A DNA stretch of 63,882 nucleotides from assembly GCA_022448085.1 (NCBI GenBank), contig JAKUTH010000008.1, positions 1 through 63,882 of the forward strand. The letters run 5' to 3'. The DNA comes from Pseudomonadales bacterium (GTDB lineage: Bacteria > Pseudomonadota > Gammaproteobacteria > Pseudomonadales > Azotimanducaceae). Shown here piece by piece: positions 27,497 to 37,907 of the stretch (position 1 is its first letter; the number at the start of each line of letters is the position of its first letter). A model generated the notes under the pieces. That model was not told where the DNA came from and made no database searches. It saw only the letters and a program-made list of their open reading frames with translations. A program made the position numbers and the translations under genes.

Positions 27497-28230
27497 TTTT
27501 CAGCTCGATGAATGGCGACTAAGCCGCCCAATAAATTTTCGTAACGAACTTCACGGAAACCGGCGTCCGCGATTATGCAGTTTAGTTCCGATTGATTCGG
27601 ATGTACGTCTATCGACTCTATTAGGTAGTGATAGGGCGCGGAATCCCCGGTGATCAGTTGACCTGCGATGGGCCAAGACTGCTGATAAAACCTGTAGGCT
27701 CTTTTCAGCAAAGGGTGGTTTGTCTTTGAAAACTCGAGAATGACGAGGATTCCACCAGGTTTTAAAATACGGTGACACTCGGTCAGTGCGCAGTCCTTAT
27801 TCGTCATATTGCGTAAACCAAATGCGATAGTAATTGCATCGAAATAGCAGTTCGGAAAAGGTAACTTTTCAGCATCTGCGACCGTCGTTTGAATCCATGC
27901 ATAACCTGAATCGATGAGCTTATCGCGACCAACATGGGTCATTGATTCGTTGATGTCCGCGAGAATTACTTGGCCTTGGTGACCGACCACATCGGCTAGA
28001 AGCCCGCAAAGATCGCCTGTACCACCAGCGACATCGAGGACCTTTGATCCCGGTCTTAAGGAAGTGGTCTCGATGGCGATACGCTTAAAAATTCGGTGGA
28101 GTCCAAACGACATCACGTCGTTCATGACGTCGTAACGATCGGCGACAGTTCGAAAAACATTTCCCACGCGTCGGGTTTTTTCGTCAGGCTCGACGAAATC
28201 GTAGCCGAAATTCACTCGATCCTCGTTCAC
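27493..28230 (-). CDS. ubiE: ubiquinone/menaquinone C-methyltransferase UbiE
   Basis: 245 residues from GTG 28230, chosen because it overlaps the preceding stop as GTGA and yields NFGYDFVEPDEKTRRV near the N-terminus; a GTG at 28251 is also in frame. RYDVMNDVMSFGLHRIFKR, VLDVAGGTGDLCGLLA (SAM motif I), DAITIAFGLRNMTN and PGGILVILEFS are the UbiE blocks. It methylates the quinone ring in ubiquinone synthesis. First gene of ubiEJB. Confidence 0.97.
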   Translation of the reverse strand: MNEDRVNFGYDFVEPDEKTRRVGNVFRTVADRYDVMNDVMSFGLHRIFKRIAIETTSLRPGSKVLDVAGGTGDLCGLLADVVGHQGQVILADINESMTHVGRDKLIDSGYAWIQTTVADAEKLPFPNCYFDAITIAFGLRNMTNKDCALTECHRILKPGGILVILEFSKTNHPLLKRAYRFYQQSWPIAGQLITGDSAPYHYLIESIDVHPNQSELNCIIADAGFREVRYENLLGGLVAIHRAEK

Positions 28231-28616
28231 GATGCGACCTCTGGTTTCCACTGTCCGACGGGAATCGTCGGCAATCGGGACGCATTAGCTGACCGCAATT
28301 CAACAATATATTTTTGCCAGTATTGTTCTTTGTGACGGGATAGGTCTGCGAGGTAGTCCCAAGAATAGATGCCGGTGTCGTGTCCATCACTGAAAACAAT
28401 TCGTAGCGCATAATTCCCAATCGATTCCATTGAATCGATGGCGATGTGTTTCTTTCCCGTTTGTAGCTTCCGTTCTGACTCGGAATGGCCGCGGACCTCG
28501 GCTGACGGCGAGTACACCCGTAGAAGTTCTGCCGGTAAAAGCGAGTCGAAGCCATCGGCATAACAAAGTTCGAGCGTTCGGGACGCAGCGTGGTACGTGA
28601 TCGATTGGGGGTTCAC
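28227..28616 (-). CDS. DUF971 (GBBH-like N-terminal domain) protein
   Basis: 129 residues with the DUF971 pattern: ITYHAASRTLELCYADG, LPAELLRVYSPSAEV, IAIDSMESIGNYALRIVFSDGHDTGIYSW (in pieces) and YLADLSRHKEQYWQKYI. Its four-base overlap with ubiE and its place between hslU and ubiE are conserved in gammaproteobacteria. The function is not established; the domain also forms the N-terminus of gamma-butyrobetaine hydroxylases. Confidence 0.9.
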   Translation of the reverse strand: MNPQSITYHAASRTLELCYADGFDSLLPAELLRVYSPSAEVRGHSESERKLQTGKKHIAIDSMESIGNYALRIVFSDGHDTGIYSWDYLADLSRHKEQYWQKYIVELRSANASRLPTIPVGQWKPEVAS

Positions 28617-28624
28617 GGGCTCAC

Positions 28625-29947
28625 CTACAAGATGTACCGCGACAGATCTTGATCGGTAACCAAGCTCTCCAAGTGGTCGTTAACGTAGGCCACGTCAACG
28701 TGGAGTGAATTGGTTGTATCCCCGGCGCTGAACGAAACCTCGTCCATCAAACGCTCCATGACCGTGTGCAACCTGCGTGCACCAATGTTCTCTGTATTTT
28801 CGTTTACCTGCCAGGCGAGCTCAGCAATTCGCGTTAGCGCTTCCTCAGTGAAGGTAACCTCGATTCCTTCGGTGCCAAGCAACGCAACGTACTGTTCGAC
28901 GAGAGACGCGTCTGGCTCCGTAAGGATTCGATTGAAATCCGACGGCGTTAGTGGGTGCAGCTCCACGCGAATTGGTAAACGTCCTTGAAGCTCGGGTATA
29001 AGGTCGGATGGTTTGGCTAGATGGAACGCGCCTGAGGCGATGAAGAGAATGTGATCGGTACGGATCATCCCGTATTTAGTCGAAACCGTGCAGCCTTCAA
29101 TAAGCGGCAATAGGTCTCGCTGGACGCCCTCGCGCGAAACGTCGGCACCGACGTGATCAGACCTCCGGGTGACTTTGTCAATTTCATCTAAGAAGACGAT
29201 GCCTGTTTGTTCCACGGCGTCAACGGCCTGGGTCTTGATCTCGTCTTCGTTCACCAGCTTTATTGCTTCTTCTTCACGGAGACGACGATAGGCGTCGCGT
29301 ATTTTTAGCCGGGCACTCTTTGTTTTACCTGTGGGCAGACTCGAGAACATATTTTGCAACTGGCTGGTCATTTCCTCCATTCCTGGTGGCGCCATGATCT
29401 CCACACCTATTTGTGCGGTCTCAACATCAATTTCTATTTCACGATCATCGAGTTCTCCTTCGCGAAGTTTTTTTCGAAATTTCTGCCGGGTGTCTGAGCC
29501 CTTTTTCTCGCCGTTGTCATCACTCGGCGTCGTTCTTGGTTCCGGCAAAAGTGCGTCGAGAATCCGCTCCTCGGCCGCGTCGTCGGCTCGGTGCTGGACC
29601 TTTTCCAGCTCGGTTTCGCGCAACATTTTCACCGCCATGTCTGCAAGATCGCGGACGATCGACTCGACATCTCTGCCGACATAGCCGACTTCAGTGAATT
29701 TTGTTGCTTCAACTTTCATGAAAGGAGCGTTGGCAAGTCGCGCTAGTCGTCGGGCGATTTCGGTTTTACCGACCCCCGTTGGACCGATCATTAAGATGTT
29801 CTTTGGAGTGACCTCCTCCCGTAAATCCTCGTTAAGTTGCATACGGCGCCAACGATTGCGCAAGGCGATCGCGACCGCTCGCTTAGCGTTGTCCTGGCCC
29901 ACGATGTGGTGGTCGAGTTCGTGGACGATTTCTCGAGGAGTCATCAT
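28625..29947 (-). CDS. hslU: ATP-dependent protease ATPase subunit HslU
   Basis: 440 residues. [20 protein letters not shown] leads into Walker [17 protein letters not shown], then [17 protein letters not shown], the pore motif [17 protein letters not shown] (Walker B) and the C-terminal sensor II and tail DLSRYIL, which docks into HslV. The I-domain between them is long and charged. Starts at ATG 29947, overlapping the hslV stop (ATGA). Downstream of the heat-shock-type promoter before hslV. Confidence 0.97.
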   Translation of the reverse strand: MMTPREIVHELDHHIVGQDNAKRAVAIALRNRWRRMQLNEDLREEVTPKNILMIGPTGVGKTEIARRLARLANAPFMKVEATKFTEVGYVGRDVESIVRDLADMAVKMLRETELEKVQHRADDAAEERILDALLPEPRTTPSDDNGEKKGSDTRQKFRKKLREGELDDREIEIDVETAQIGVEIMAPPGMEEMTSQLQNMFSSLPTGKTKSARLKIRDAYRRLREEEAIKLVNEDEIKTQAVDAVEQTGIVFLDEIDKVTRRSDHVGADVSREGVQRDLLPLIEGCTVSTKYGMIRTDHILFIASGAFHLAKPSDLIPELQGRLPIRVELHPLTPSDFNRILTEPDASLVEQYVALLGTEGIEVTFTEEALTRIAELAWQVNENTENIGARRLHTVMERLMDEVSFSAGDTTNSLHVDVAYVNDHLESLVTDQDLSRYIL

Positions 29948-30489
29948 GATTTAGCGTCTAGAGTCTCGATGGTGGTTGAGTGATTGGTGTAAACGCAGAT
30001 CTCGGCAGCGATCGCCAGCGCCCTGGAGACGATCTCTTCAGCATTCAATTCGGTGTTATCGAGCAAAGCCTTGGCTGCAGCTTGAGCATAAGGACCACCC
30101 GAGCCAATGGCGATGAGTCCGTCTTCGGGTTCTATCACATCGCCGTTGCCGCTGATGATGAGCGAGGATTCTTCATCAGCAACAGCCAGCAAAGCTTCGA
30201 GTCGACGCAGCGCCCGGTCCGTACGCCAGTCTTTTGCTAATTCGACAGCAGCCCGAGTGAGGTTACCCTGATATTTATCCAAGTTAGCCTCGAACCGTTC
30301 GAATAGGGTAAACGCATCGGCCGTACCGCCGGCAAAGCCTGCGATCACCCGGTCCTCAGATAAGCGCCGGACTTTCCGGGCATTGCTTTTCATGATCGTG
30401 TCGCCTAGTGAGACCTGACCATCACCCCCTAGTGCCACTTTGCCTGGTCGACGAACAGATACAATGGTCGTACCGCGAAATTGTTCCAT
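29944..30489 (-). CDS. hslV: ATP-dependent protease subunit HslV
   Basis: 181 residues. The sequence MEQFRG is followed by [19 protein letters not shown], so a six-residue propeptide would be removed to expose the N-terminal catalytic Thr (E. coli has only Met). VKRRL-like basic segment [19 protein letters not shown] and [16 protein letters not shown] are family blocks. HslV forms two stacked hexamers capped by HslU. Confidence 0.97.
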   Translation of the reverse strand: MEQFRGTTIVSVRRPGKVALGGDGQVSLGDTIMKSNARKVRRLSEDRVIAGFAGGTADAFTLFERFEANLDKYQGNLTRAAVELAKDWRTDRALRRLEALLAVADEESSLIISGNGDVIEPEDGLIAIGSGGPYAQAAAKALLDNTELNAEEIVSRALAIAAEICVYTNHSTTIETLDAKS

Positions 30490-30519
30490 GAGAGCCTATT
30501 AATTGACGGGGTCCATCCA

Positions 30520-30548
30520 TAGTGGGGAGCGAAACCGCGAAATTCAAC
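30520..30548 (-). promoter_or_regulatory. sigma-32-type heat-shock promoter of hslVU
   Basis: Read on the minus strand, GTTGAA (30548-30543) and CCCCACTA (30527-30520) are separated by 15 bases, close to the RpoH consensus CTTGAA-N13-17-CCCCATnT. The start would fall near 30513, about 24 bases before the hslV ATG. The -35 half touches the stop codon of the SPOR gene. Confidence 0.6.
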
Positions 30549-31101
30549 CGTCACGAGGAGGACGCTCGAGTACCAGCGCCGATATTTTCTTGGTTCTGAG
30601 CGCAGACATGGCCTTGCGGGTTTCGCGCCGGGATGTATACGGTCCCACCAAGACGCGAAACCATCTATCTTCGCCGACCAGGCTCACCTCAGAGGTGGTT
30701 GCCGCAAATCCCGCCAAGATCAGCTCTGCGCGCAGCGCGTCGGCTTCGTCTTGTTTACGAAATGATCCTGCCTGAAGCAAATATTCTTTTGCGACCGCAC
30801 TTTTTGTAGCACTCATTTCATAAGGGTCGGTATTCACTGCGACGTCGTTCGTGGGAAGTGTTTCCCAGAATTCGTAGCGCGTGGGTGACGAGTCTGGTCC
30901 AGGCGCGTTGTCGGTAGGCTGTGAACTAGTTGCAGAGCCCGGGATGAGCGATGGAACTAGCGAAACGCCTATCGTACCCAAGATCCCGACCGCGATACCG
31001 GCGAAAAAGGACTTGGTGCTAAAGCCGGTGAGTTTGGTTCGACGACCTGTTCGAGCTGATCCTCGTGCGCGACTTTTACGTTTCTGAGCATTGACGGTCA
31101 T
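30544..31101 (-). CDS. SPOR-domain protein (FtsN-like)
   Basis: 185 residues: a basic N-terminus (QKRKSRARGSARTGRRTK), one membrane helix (FFAGIAVGILGTIGVSLV), a Pro/Ser-rich periplasmic linker and a C-terminal SPOR domain (EYLLQAGSFRKQDEADALRA, then WFRVLVGPYTSRRETRKAM). The SPOR domain binds denuded septal peptidoglycan; position next to hslV and the topology suggest the FtsN-like division protein found here in related bacteria. It is much shorter than E. coli FtsN. Confidence 0.85.
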   Translation of the reverse strand: MTVNAQKRKSRARGSARTGRRTKLTGFSTKSFFAGIAVGILGTIGVSLVPSLIPGSATSSQPTDNAPGPDSSPTRYEFWETLPTNDVAVNTDPYEMSATKSAVAKEYLLQAGSFRKQDEADALRAELILAGFAATTSEVSLVGEDRWFRVLVGPYTSRRETRKAMSALRTKKISALVLERPPRDG

Positions 31102-31143
31102 GTGGCAACCATACTATCGATCGGAGATCGTGGTTGAACAAAA

Positions 31144-33297
31144 TTAGAATGTGTCGATAGGGTCGACATCGATGGACCAACGGACCGAATTCTGGCTTGG
31201 TACTTTGCTCTCGACAGCTTCGAGCGCGCGCTGTATCTCCGACCTGCGACGCGAGACCAACAAGGCCTGATGACGAAAACGACCGCTTTTTCTCGCGAGA
31301 GGTGCTGTGACGGGTCCCAACGCTTCAATGTCAAATGTTGCGACGATCGCAAGGAGCTGGAGGAGAAAGGTCTCGGATTCGTTAGAGTTCGATGCGTCTG
31401 CGCGAAGCATCGCCATGACGGTGAACGGCGGCAATTGGGCGAGTCGCCGGTGCTGCATTTCGGTCTTTGTAAAACCGTCGTACCCGTACTCTGTTAGCGC
31501 CACAAGATTGGGATTGGCCGGGTCATAGGACTGTATCCAAACCTCGCCAGGTCTTTCAGCACGCCCGGCGCGACCGGCCACCTGAGTAATGAGCTGAGCG
31601 GTGCGTTCAGGGCCTCGGAAGTCTGGAGATAGGAAACCGTTGTCGGCGTTCACAACGGCAACGAGCGTGACGTTGGGGAGGTGATGACCCTTTGCAAGCA
31701 TTTGAGTCCCAACAAGAATACGCCTGGACGGGTTGGTTAAGGTAGAGAATAGGTTTTGTAGTTGGGTTTGAGATCGGGTGGTATCCCTGTCCACTCGTAA
31801 CGTGGGGACGTCAGGAAATTCTGTCTTAAGGGTTTGTTCGACGCGTTGGGTCCCTGCACCGAGCGCAACGATTTCCTCGCTCGCGCATTCCGGACATGTG
31901 CTTGGAGTTGGGTAGCGACGCAGACAATGATGACATTGAAGTAGTTTGGGTGATTGATGGAGAGTAAGCCGAACATCACAGGCGTCGCACTCGGCCCGCC
32001 AGCCGCAACGTGAACAACATAGGGTCGGCGCGTACCCGCGTCGATTGATGAAAACCAGGACTTGCGCGTTGTTATTCAAATGCTGCCGCATAACTGTCAG
32101 CAACGGTTCGCTTAACCCTCCATTGAGGCGTTCACCCCGGATGTCCACGACGCGAAACGTGGGCATTTTTCGGCTACCGGGTCGCACAGAAATCCGTGCC
32201 ATTGAGTACCTTTTTCGGTCGACGTTGGCGAGGGTCTCGAGCGACGGCGTTGCACTTCCTAGAACGCAGGGAATGCCCAGCATTTGGGCGCGGATGACGG
32301 CGACGTCTCTGGCCGAATAGCGCAATCCTTCAGTTTGCTTAAATGATGGGTCATGTTCTTCGTCTACTACGATTACACCGAGATCTCGAAAATTCGAGAA
32401 TATTGCCGAGCGTGTTCCAATGAGGATTTGATGCTCTCCACTGGCGACGCGAGCCCAAGTTCTAAAACGTTCCCGGTCTGACTCCGCGGAATGAATAACC
32501 CCGGCTGCGCCAAAACGTTCGACAAAGCGAGCAGTTGTTTGCGGGGTCAGAGCGATTTCGGGAACGAGCACGAGGGCTTGTTTCCCCTGCTTCAGCGCGT
32601 TTTCAATGACGCGCAGATAAACCTCAGTCTTGCCGCTACCCGTCACACCGTAAAGCGTATGTACCCCGAATTGGTCGAGGTTAGCTGTGATGGCTCGAAT
32701 GGCCGCGGTTTGTTCCGAAGTAGGTTTGATATCGGAAGGGCTGATTCTATAGTCTGCTCGTTCGACTTGCGAAACGATCGCGCCTCTTTGCTCAAGTTTC
32801 CTGAGCAACGGAAGCGTAGCCCCCAACTTTCGAGCTTCGTCGGTGGTGACTGGACCTGTACTCGAAAGAGATTCCCACAATCGACGTTGTCGAGGTGCTC
32901 TATCGAGCGACGTCGGAGTTGACTTCCCGACGGCGATCCAGATTAACGGTGGCTCGAATTCAGTGGGATTGCCACGCCGCGCAAGGGTCGGAATTAACGC
33001 CGCATATACGGACCCGATCGGATGGTGATAATAATCTGAAAGCCACGATGCAAGTTTTAGCAAGTCCGTTGTGAGTATGGGAGCAGCATCGAGGATATCT
33101 TTGATGGGTTTCGTTGATCGCGTTGGATGATCCGACAGGGCCGTCACGATACCTATAACGTGGGATTTTCCGAGAGGCACTCGGACCCGTGTTCCCGGTA
33201 ATGGAGCAGGCAAATCACTTGGTAATGAATACTCAAAAGTCGTCCTTAGTGGCCTCGGTACGGCGACGTGTACGACGGAGCCCGAGGTTGCGTCCAA
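31144..33297 (-). CDS. priA: primosomal helicase PriA
   Basis: 717 residues, starting apparently at TTG 33297. The N-terminal 3'-end-binding domain ([21 protein letters not shown]) is followed by Walker [32 protein letters not shown] box [11 protein letters not shown], zinc-binding cysteines between about residues 430 and 480 ([16 protein letters not shown] and [18 protein letters not shown]), and [18 protein letters not shown]. It restarts stalled replication forks. argS, often next to it, is not here. Confidence 0.96.
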   Translation of the reverse strand: MDATSGSVVHVAVPRPLRTTFEYSLPSDLPAPLPGTRVRVPLGKSHVIGIVTALSDHPTRSTKPIKDILDAAPILTTDLLKLASWLSDYYHHPIGSVYAALIPTLARRGNPTEFEPPLIWIAVGKSTPTSLDRAPRQRRLWESLSSTGPVTTDEARKLGATLPLLRKLEQRGAIVSQVERADYRISPSDIKPTSEQTAAIRAITANLDQFGVHTLYGVTGSGKTEVYLRVIENALKQGKQALVLVPEIALTPQTTARFVERFGAAGVIHSAESDRERFRTWARVASGEHQILIGTRSAIFSNFRDLGVIVVDEEHDPSFKQTEGLRYSARDVAVIRAQMLGIPCVLGSATPSLETLANVDRKRYSMARISVRPGSRKMPTFRVVDIRGERLNGGLSEPLLTVMRQHLNNNAQVLVFINRRGYAPTLCCSRCGWRAECDACDVRLTLHQSPKLLQCHHCLRRYPTPSTCPECASEEIVALGAGTQRVEQTLKTEFPDVPTLRVDRDTTRSQTQLQNLFSTLTNPSRRILVGTQMLAKGHHLPNVTLVAVVNADNGFLSPDFRGPERTAQLITQVAGRAGRAERPGEVWIQSYDPANPNLVALTEYGYDGFTKTEMQHRRLAQLPPFTVMAMLRADASNSNESETFLLQLLAIVATFDIEALGPVTAPLARKSGRFRHQALLVSRRRSEIQRALEAVESKVPSQNSVRWSIDVDPIDTF

Positions 33298-33352
33298 ATT
33301 ACCTATTGCCTACACTGCGCCGCCCGATCACGAACGGCTGGACGGTAGCGCT

Positions 33353-33574
33353 GTGAAAAATGAGGTTCACCCTGAGTACTCGGACATCACGGCCACCTGC
33401 AGTTGCGGCAACGTGATCAAAACGCGATCCACCATAGGTCGTGATATCCACCTTGAAGTTTGTTCAGAGTGTCACCCGTTCTATACCGGTAAGCAAAAGA
33501 TTGTTGATTCCGGTGGTAGGGTAGAACGCTTTCGTCAACGTTTTGGTGATCGGTCGAGTAAAACGCCGACCTGA
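33353..33574 (+). CDS. rpmE: 50S ribosomal protein L31, zinc form
   Basis: 73 residues starting at GTG 33353. [36 protein letters not shown] and [11 protein letters not shown] match RpmE; the C-x-C and C-x2-C pairs are all present, so this is the zinc-binding version. It is divergent from priA, the arrangement seen in many gammaproteobacteria. Confidence 0.97.
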   Translation: MKNEVHPEYSDITATCSCGNVIKTRSTIGRDIHLEVCSECHPFYTGKQKIVDSGGRVERFRQRFGDRSSKTPT

Positions 33575-33649
33575 GTTCTCTCATACGTTCATGAACTTAT
33601 GGCGCCGCTGGTGTTAGCCTTAGTTTGTCGGAACAAGAAAGTCTACGCC

Positions 33650-35035
33650 GTGAAGCGCACTCTTTTACTCATAACGATTTTGTTCACAGCAACTGGTGCA
33701 ATGGGCGCCGGCGCCGGCAAGAAAATGTACGACGAGTTCGTCGAGAACGGACAGATATATCCGCATGACGGTTGGCAAGATTATGTAACGAACCTTGGAC
33801 ACAAGTTATTGCAATATGCCTCGGGTACCCCCGAGAAATATAAGTTTACCGTTCTAGACAACGCGCAGATCAATGCATTTGCAACGCCCGACGCATTCAT
33901 ATTCGTGAACCGCGGATTGCTTGCTTTTCTGAGTTCGGAGGAACAACTTGCGGCTGTAATCGGGCATGAAATTGGTCATGTTGTAGGCGAGCATGCGCGC
34001 CGGCGTAAGGTCGCTAATCTCCTAGGAAAAACCGTCGGAATTGCCGCGGCGATGATAACGGGACGAGGCGAGTTATATGACGTTTCAAACGCTGCCACGA
34101 CCACCCTATTGTCTGGATACGGTCGGGAGATGGAACTAGAAGCGGACCGCTACGGCGCGGAATTTCTCGCTCGGTCAGGTTATAACCCACTTGCCATGAT
34201 TGAAGTCGTGCAAGTCTTGAAGGACCAAGAATTGTTCTCTAAGCAAGTCGCGAATCAGCCATCCACGTACCATGGGCTATTCTCGTCGCATCCAAAAAAT
34301 GATAAGCGGCTGCATGAGGTGGTTGCATACGCCCAAAGCCAGCTACCGGATCTAGTTACTGAGCAAATTGGAGATTTTTGGTCCTTAATTGATGGATTGG
34401 CGTACGGCGACGAAGCCGCGGTTGGGATAGTTAGAGGCCAAACTTTCTATCACGGGGGGTTGAGGATTGTGGTCGACTTCCCGGAAAATTGGACTGTGAC
34501 GAATACCCCATCCCAAGTTTTGGGTAAAGCACCGGGAGGAAAGAGAGAGGCCCAAATAAGCGTTGCTCGGCATGAACCGGTAAAACGTAAGAGTCCGGAA
34601 GAATACGTTGTCGATGTCCTGAAACGGGATGACGTTGTTGATGGATCAGAACTCGAACTCAACGGTCTCAAAAACTACGTTGGCGAGCTTGAAGCTGAAG
34701 ATTCCGAAACTCCGGTAGCGCTGATTGGCGTCATATATCGAGGCAAGCACGTGTTTTTGTTTCGGGGGGAGGCCGGTCCTAACATTGATGCCGACGCATT
34801 CCGTATTGTTTTCATTGAGACGCTCAAGACGCTTCGAGGAATGACTGCCGCAGACGTGCAAATGGCGAACACGCGACGCGTGAAAGTTTTAGTCGCGGAC
34901 CCTCATGACACGTATGCCAAATTGGCACAACGAACCGCGATTAGCCGGTACCCAGAGGAGTCCTTGCGTCTATTAAATGGGGGTCACCCGCATGGCGAAC
35001 CTCGCGCTGGAGATTTCGTGAAAATCGTCGAATGA
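33650..35035 (+). CDS. exported M48 metalloprotease with C-terminal extension
   Basis: 461 residues if started at GTG 33650, which gives a proper signal peptide (KRTLLLITILFTATGAMGAG); a start at ATG 33599 would put 17 residues in front of it. The zinc motif is AAVIGHEIGHVVGEHARRR, with a further Glu ligand in LEADRYGAEFLARSGYNP. LFSSHPKNDKRLHEV is typical of BepA/LoiP-like periplasmic M48 enzymes. After about residue 260 follow a beta-rich region and a LysM-like end (RRVKVLVADPHDTYAKLAQR). Likely role: outer-membrane protein quality control. Confidence 0.85.
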   Translation: MKRTLLLITILFTATGAMGAGAGKKMYDEFVENGQIYPHDGWQDYVTNLGHKLLQYASGTPEKYKFTVLDNAQINAFATPDAFIFVNRGLLAFLSSEEQLAAVIGHEIGHVVGEHARRRKVANLLGKTVGIAAAMITGRGELYDVSNAATTTLLSGYGREMELEADRYGAEFLARSGYNPLAMIEVVQVLKDQELFSKQVANQPSTYHGLFSSHPKNDKRLHEVVAYAQSQLPDLVTEQIGDFWSLIDGLAYGDEAAVGIVRGQTFYHGGLRIVVDFPENWTVTNTPSQVLGKAPGGKREAQISVARHEPVKRKSPEEYVVDVLKRDDVVDGSELELNGLKNYVGELEAEDSETPVALIGVIYRGKHVFLFRGEAGPNIDADAFRIVFIETLKTLRGMTAADVQMANTRRVKVLVADPHDTYAKLAQRTAISRYPEESLRLLNGGHPHGEPRAGDFVKIVE

Positions 35036-35128
35036 AATCGAGGTGGTGTTTCGTTAAGGTTGCGGAGCCCTTTGGATTATTTGTTAGTCCGGTCACAGAT
35101 CGAATCGTATTGAGAAGGAGCGAGTAAA

Positions 35129-35518
35129 GTGACTTTGTCTCTTTGGTGCCTCGTGATCGTTGCACTGCTACCGTACGTTCTAGCCAGTGTAGGTGGTTAT
35201 TTTCGACGGACGAATCTTGGCACTGTCGACAACGACAACCCGCGAGGCCAGGCCGCGTTATTGGAAGGTGCGGGCGCACGTGCATATGCGGCGCAGGCAA
35301 ACGCATGGGAAGCAGTAGCGCTCTTGCTGGTTGGGCTGGCGCTCGTGCATTTCACCGGAACTGCGGATCAAGCTGGGACGGCTTCGGTAATTTTTGTGAT
35401 TGCCCGAATTCTGCACGCAGTTTTCTACATCCGCGGTGCTGCGACTCTGCGCTCGTTGAGCTTTTTAGGTGCGTTAGGAGCATGGATTTGGTTAATTGTC
35501 ATTGCAACTTCGGGATAG
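35129..35518 (+). CDS. MAPEG-family membrane protein
   Basis: 129 residues from GTG 35129, preceded by AAGGAG. Four membrane helices: WCLVIVALLPYVLASVGGYF, a second starting VALLLVGLALVHF, VIFVIARILHAVFYIRG and FLGALGAWIWLIVIATSG. NPRGQAALLEGAGARAYAAQAN contains the conserved Arg/Glu-Asn loop of MAPEG proteins (eicosanoid and glutathione metabolism fold). The bacterial function is unknown. Confidence 0.85.
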   Translation: MTLSLWCLVIVALLPYVLASVGGYFRRTNLGTVDNDNPRGQAALLEGAGARAYAAQANAWEAVALLLVGLALVHFTGTADQAGTASVIFVIARILHAVFYIRGAATLRSLSFLGALGAWIWLIVIATSG

Positions 35519-35531
35519 CTTGGATAATTAG

Positions 35532-37907
35532 CTAAAAAACGTCCTCGGGCCGCAAAACACTGGGTATCGAGTTGCTTTGTGGCCTTGCGTCCGAAGTTGG
35601 GGCGTCTTCGTCAAAAAAATACTCGAAGATGGCATCTTCCTGATCAGGAGGGGCGAGGCGCCCAGTTCGTGGATCAATCTTCGCACTGACCACTCCTGCG
35701 GGTTGCGCAAACAACGTTTCGGGCGTGTTTTTTAAAGCTTCTCGCATAAAGTCGATCCAAATAGGTAGCGCTGTCGTTGAGCCGTATTCCGTTGACCCGA
35801 TGGGTCTGTGATTGCTAAATCCAACCCAGACAGAAGTCACGAGATCTGCGTGGAACCCGTTGAACCAGGTATCGGCTGCTTCATTTGTTGTGCCCGTTTT
35901 GCCCGAAAGATCTGCTCTTTGCAGCTGGAGTGCACCGCGTCCTGTTCCGCGCTTAATCACGTCGCGGAGCATTGAGTTGATGATAAAGACGTTTCGTTCT
36001 TCAACAACACGTGGCGCACTGTGCGGCGTCGGGTCCGTGTCGGATTTGCAAGCGCGACATACTAGTGGATGTTTGGGTTCAAAGATGACAGAGCCATCGA
36101 GGGCCTCGATGCGCTTGACGATGTGTGGTGTGATTTTATAACCGCCGTTGGCGAAGATCGCGTAACCACTCGCCATTTCGAGAGGCGTTAGCGCCATCGT
36201 CCCTCCCCCGATTGCGAGCTGCGTGTTACGTGGAAAGGTATCGGTTTCGAACCCGAAACGGCTTACGTATCGCATCACCTTGCCGGCACCAACCTCAAGC
36301 AGGACACGCATGGATACCAAGTTGATGGAACGGTACAGAGCTTCACGAAGTCGGGTAGGCCCATTGTATTCGCCGCTGTCATTTCTGGGCCGATAGAGTT
36401 GCTCGAGATTCTTGTCCTCAAAGACTAAAGGAGCGTCTAGGTATACGCTGGCTGGAGTTACTCCGTGTTCAAGAGCTGCAGAATAAACAAACGGTTTGAA
36501 GCTCGATCCGGGTTGACGAGCGGCTTGGACCGCGTGGTTGTATTGATTTCGCGAGAAATCAAATCCCCCAACCAAAGCTGTTACGGCGCCAGAGCGTGGA
36601 TTAAGGGCAACCAAAGCACCCTGGATATTGGGTATCTGGGCCAGGTGCCACTGCTCGTCTTTTGCTGTTATGTGAATTAGATCGCCTGGGTCGAGGATTT
36701 CTCCCGCGCTGCGCGGCGTTCTGCCACGACTGTCGGTATCGATATACGGGCGCGCCCACCGATAGCCTTCACGAGAAATGACAACGGAGTGGCCATCAGC
36801 ACGTAGGGCCTGGATGGCGTCGTCGCTCGTTGAAACCACTACTGCGGGTTCAAGTTCGCCGATCGGGCGACGTGTTTCAAAGCTCTTTAAATAAGGATCC
36901 AAGGTTTGTTCGTTCTCGGAAATGCGTACGCGACCGGAGGGGCCTCTAAATCCGTGGCGGCGATCATAGGCTCGTAGGTGAGTTCTGACGGCAGTCTGCG
37001 CGGAAGCTTGCTGCGCGGCGTCAATGGTTGTGTACACGACGAAACCGCTATAGATGTCACGTCCATAGCGTTTGATTAGGTCGCGTCGTATCCATTCGGC
37101 GGGGTAGGGAGCATCAAGATCGACATCGCGATGGTGAACGTTCGCTGTGATCGGTGCGACGATGGCGGCCGTGTACTGTCGCTGGTTAATGATTCGGTTT
37201 TCGAGCATCCGGCGGAGTACCAAATTACGACGTTTTAACGCCCATACCGGGCCATTGATAGGATTCCCGGCCTCTGGACGTTTGGGGATACCTGCCAACA
37301 TAGCGAGTTGTGGAAGGTTCAGTTGTTGGGCGGGTTTGCCGTAGTAGGTGTATGCCGCAGCTTGAAGCCCATAGGCACGTTTACCAAATGGAACGACGTT
37401 GATATAGAGCTCCAGAATCTCCTCTTTCGACAGCTCTTGTTCAATTTTGAGTGCCAATAGCATTTCTTTGAACTTTCGTACGAAGGTCTGTTCGCGGGAT
37501 AGATCGGCGACGTTACGTGGCAGTTGCATCGTTATCGTTGAGGCACCTGTGAGAACCGTAGAGTTAACCAGAAGCTTTACGACGTCGTTGGCGAGCGAGA
37601 TCCAATCCACGCCACCGTGTTCGTAAAAGCGTTTGTCTTCGGTGTAGACCAGCGCATCCTTGAAATATTGAGGAATATCTTGCAATTCGATCGGAATGAG
37701 CCGGCGGTTACCGAATTCCGCGAGCAATTCGCCTTCGTCGGCGTAAATTCGTAGCGGTGTTTCGAGTTGGTAGTGGCGATAGGTTTCCGCGTCAGGTATT
37801 TGCGGATCCAAATATAAAAAGACAGCTGCGAAGATTGTCACGCCGCCGCACGAGCCAATGCCAATAAGCCACAACAAATATTTGATGGTTTTCGTGTGCC
37901 GCGTCAT
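35532..37907 (-). CDS. mrcA: penicillin-binding protein 1A
   Basis: 791 residues from ATG 37907; an upstream in-frame start at 37946 is less likely. One membrane anchor (YLLWLIGIGSCGGVTIFAAV), then the GT51 glycosyltransferase with YTEDKRFYEHGGVDW and RKFKEMLLALKIEQEL, an OB-like insert, and the transpeptidase with Ser in RQPGSSFKPFVYSAALEHG, SINLVS and LSGKTGTTNEAADTWFNGF. It polymerises and crosslinks peptidoglycan. Its upstream gap leads straight to aroK, without the pilus-assembly genes that lie there in relatives. Confidence 0.96.
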   Translation of the reverse strand: MTRHTKTIKYLLWLIGIGSCGGVTIFAAVFLYLDPQIPDAETYRHYQLETPLRIYADEGELLAEFGNRRLIPIELQDIPQYFKDALVYTEDKRFYEHGGVDWISLANDVVKLLVNSTVLTGASTITMQLPRNVADLSREQTFVRKFKEMLLALKIEQELSKEEILELYINVVPFGKRAYGLQAAAYTYYGKPAQQLNLPQLAMLAGIPKRPEAGNPINGPVWALKRRNLVLRRMLENRIINQRQYTAAIVAPITANVHHRDVDLDAPYPAEWIRRDLIKRYGRDIYSGFVVYTTIDAAQQASAQTAVRTHLRAYDRRHGFRGPSGRVRISENEQTLDPYLKSFETRRPIGELEPAVVVSTSDDAIQALRADGHSVVISREGYRWARPYIDTDSRGRTPRSAGEILDPGDLIHITAKDEQWHLAQIPNIQGALVALNPRSGAVTALVGGFDFSRNQYNHAVQAARQPGSSFKPFVYSAALEHGVTPASVYLDAPLVFEDKNLEQLYRPRNDSGEYNGPTRLREALYRSINLVSMRVLLEVGAGKVMRYVSRFGFETDTFPRNTQLAIGGGTMALTPLEMASGYAIFANGGYKITPHIVKRIEALDGSVIFEPKHPLVCRACKSDTDPTPHSAPRVVEERNVFIINSMLRDVIKRGTGRGALQLQRADLSGKTGTTNEAADTWFNGFHADLVTSVWVGFSNHRPIGSTEYGSTTALPIWIDFMREALKNTPETLFAQPAGVVSAKIDPRTGRLAPPDQEDAIFEYFFDEDAPTSDARPQSNSIPSVLRPEDVF

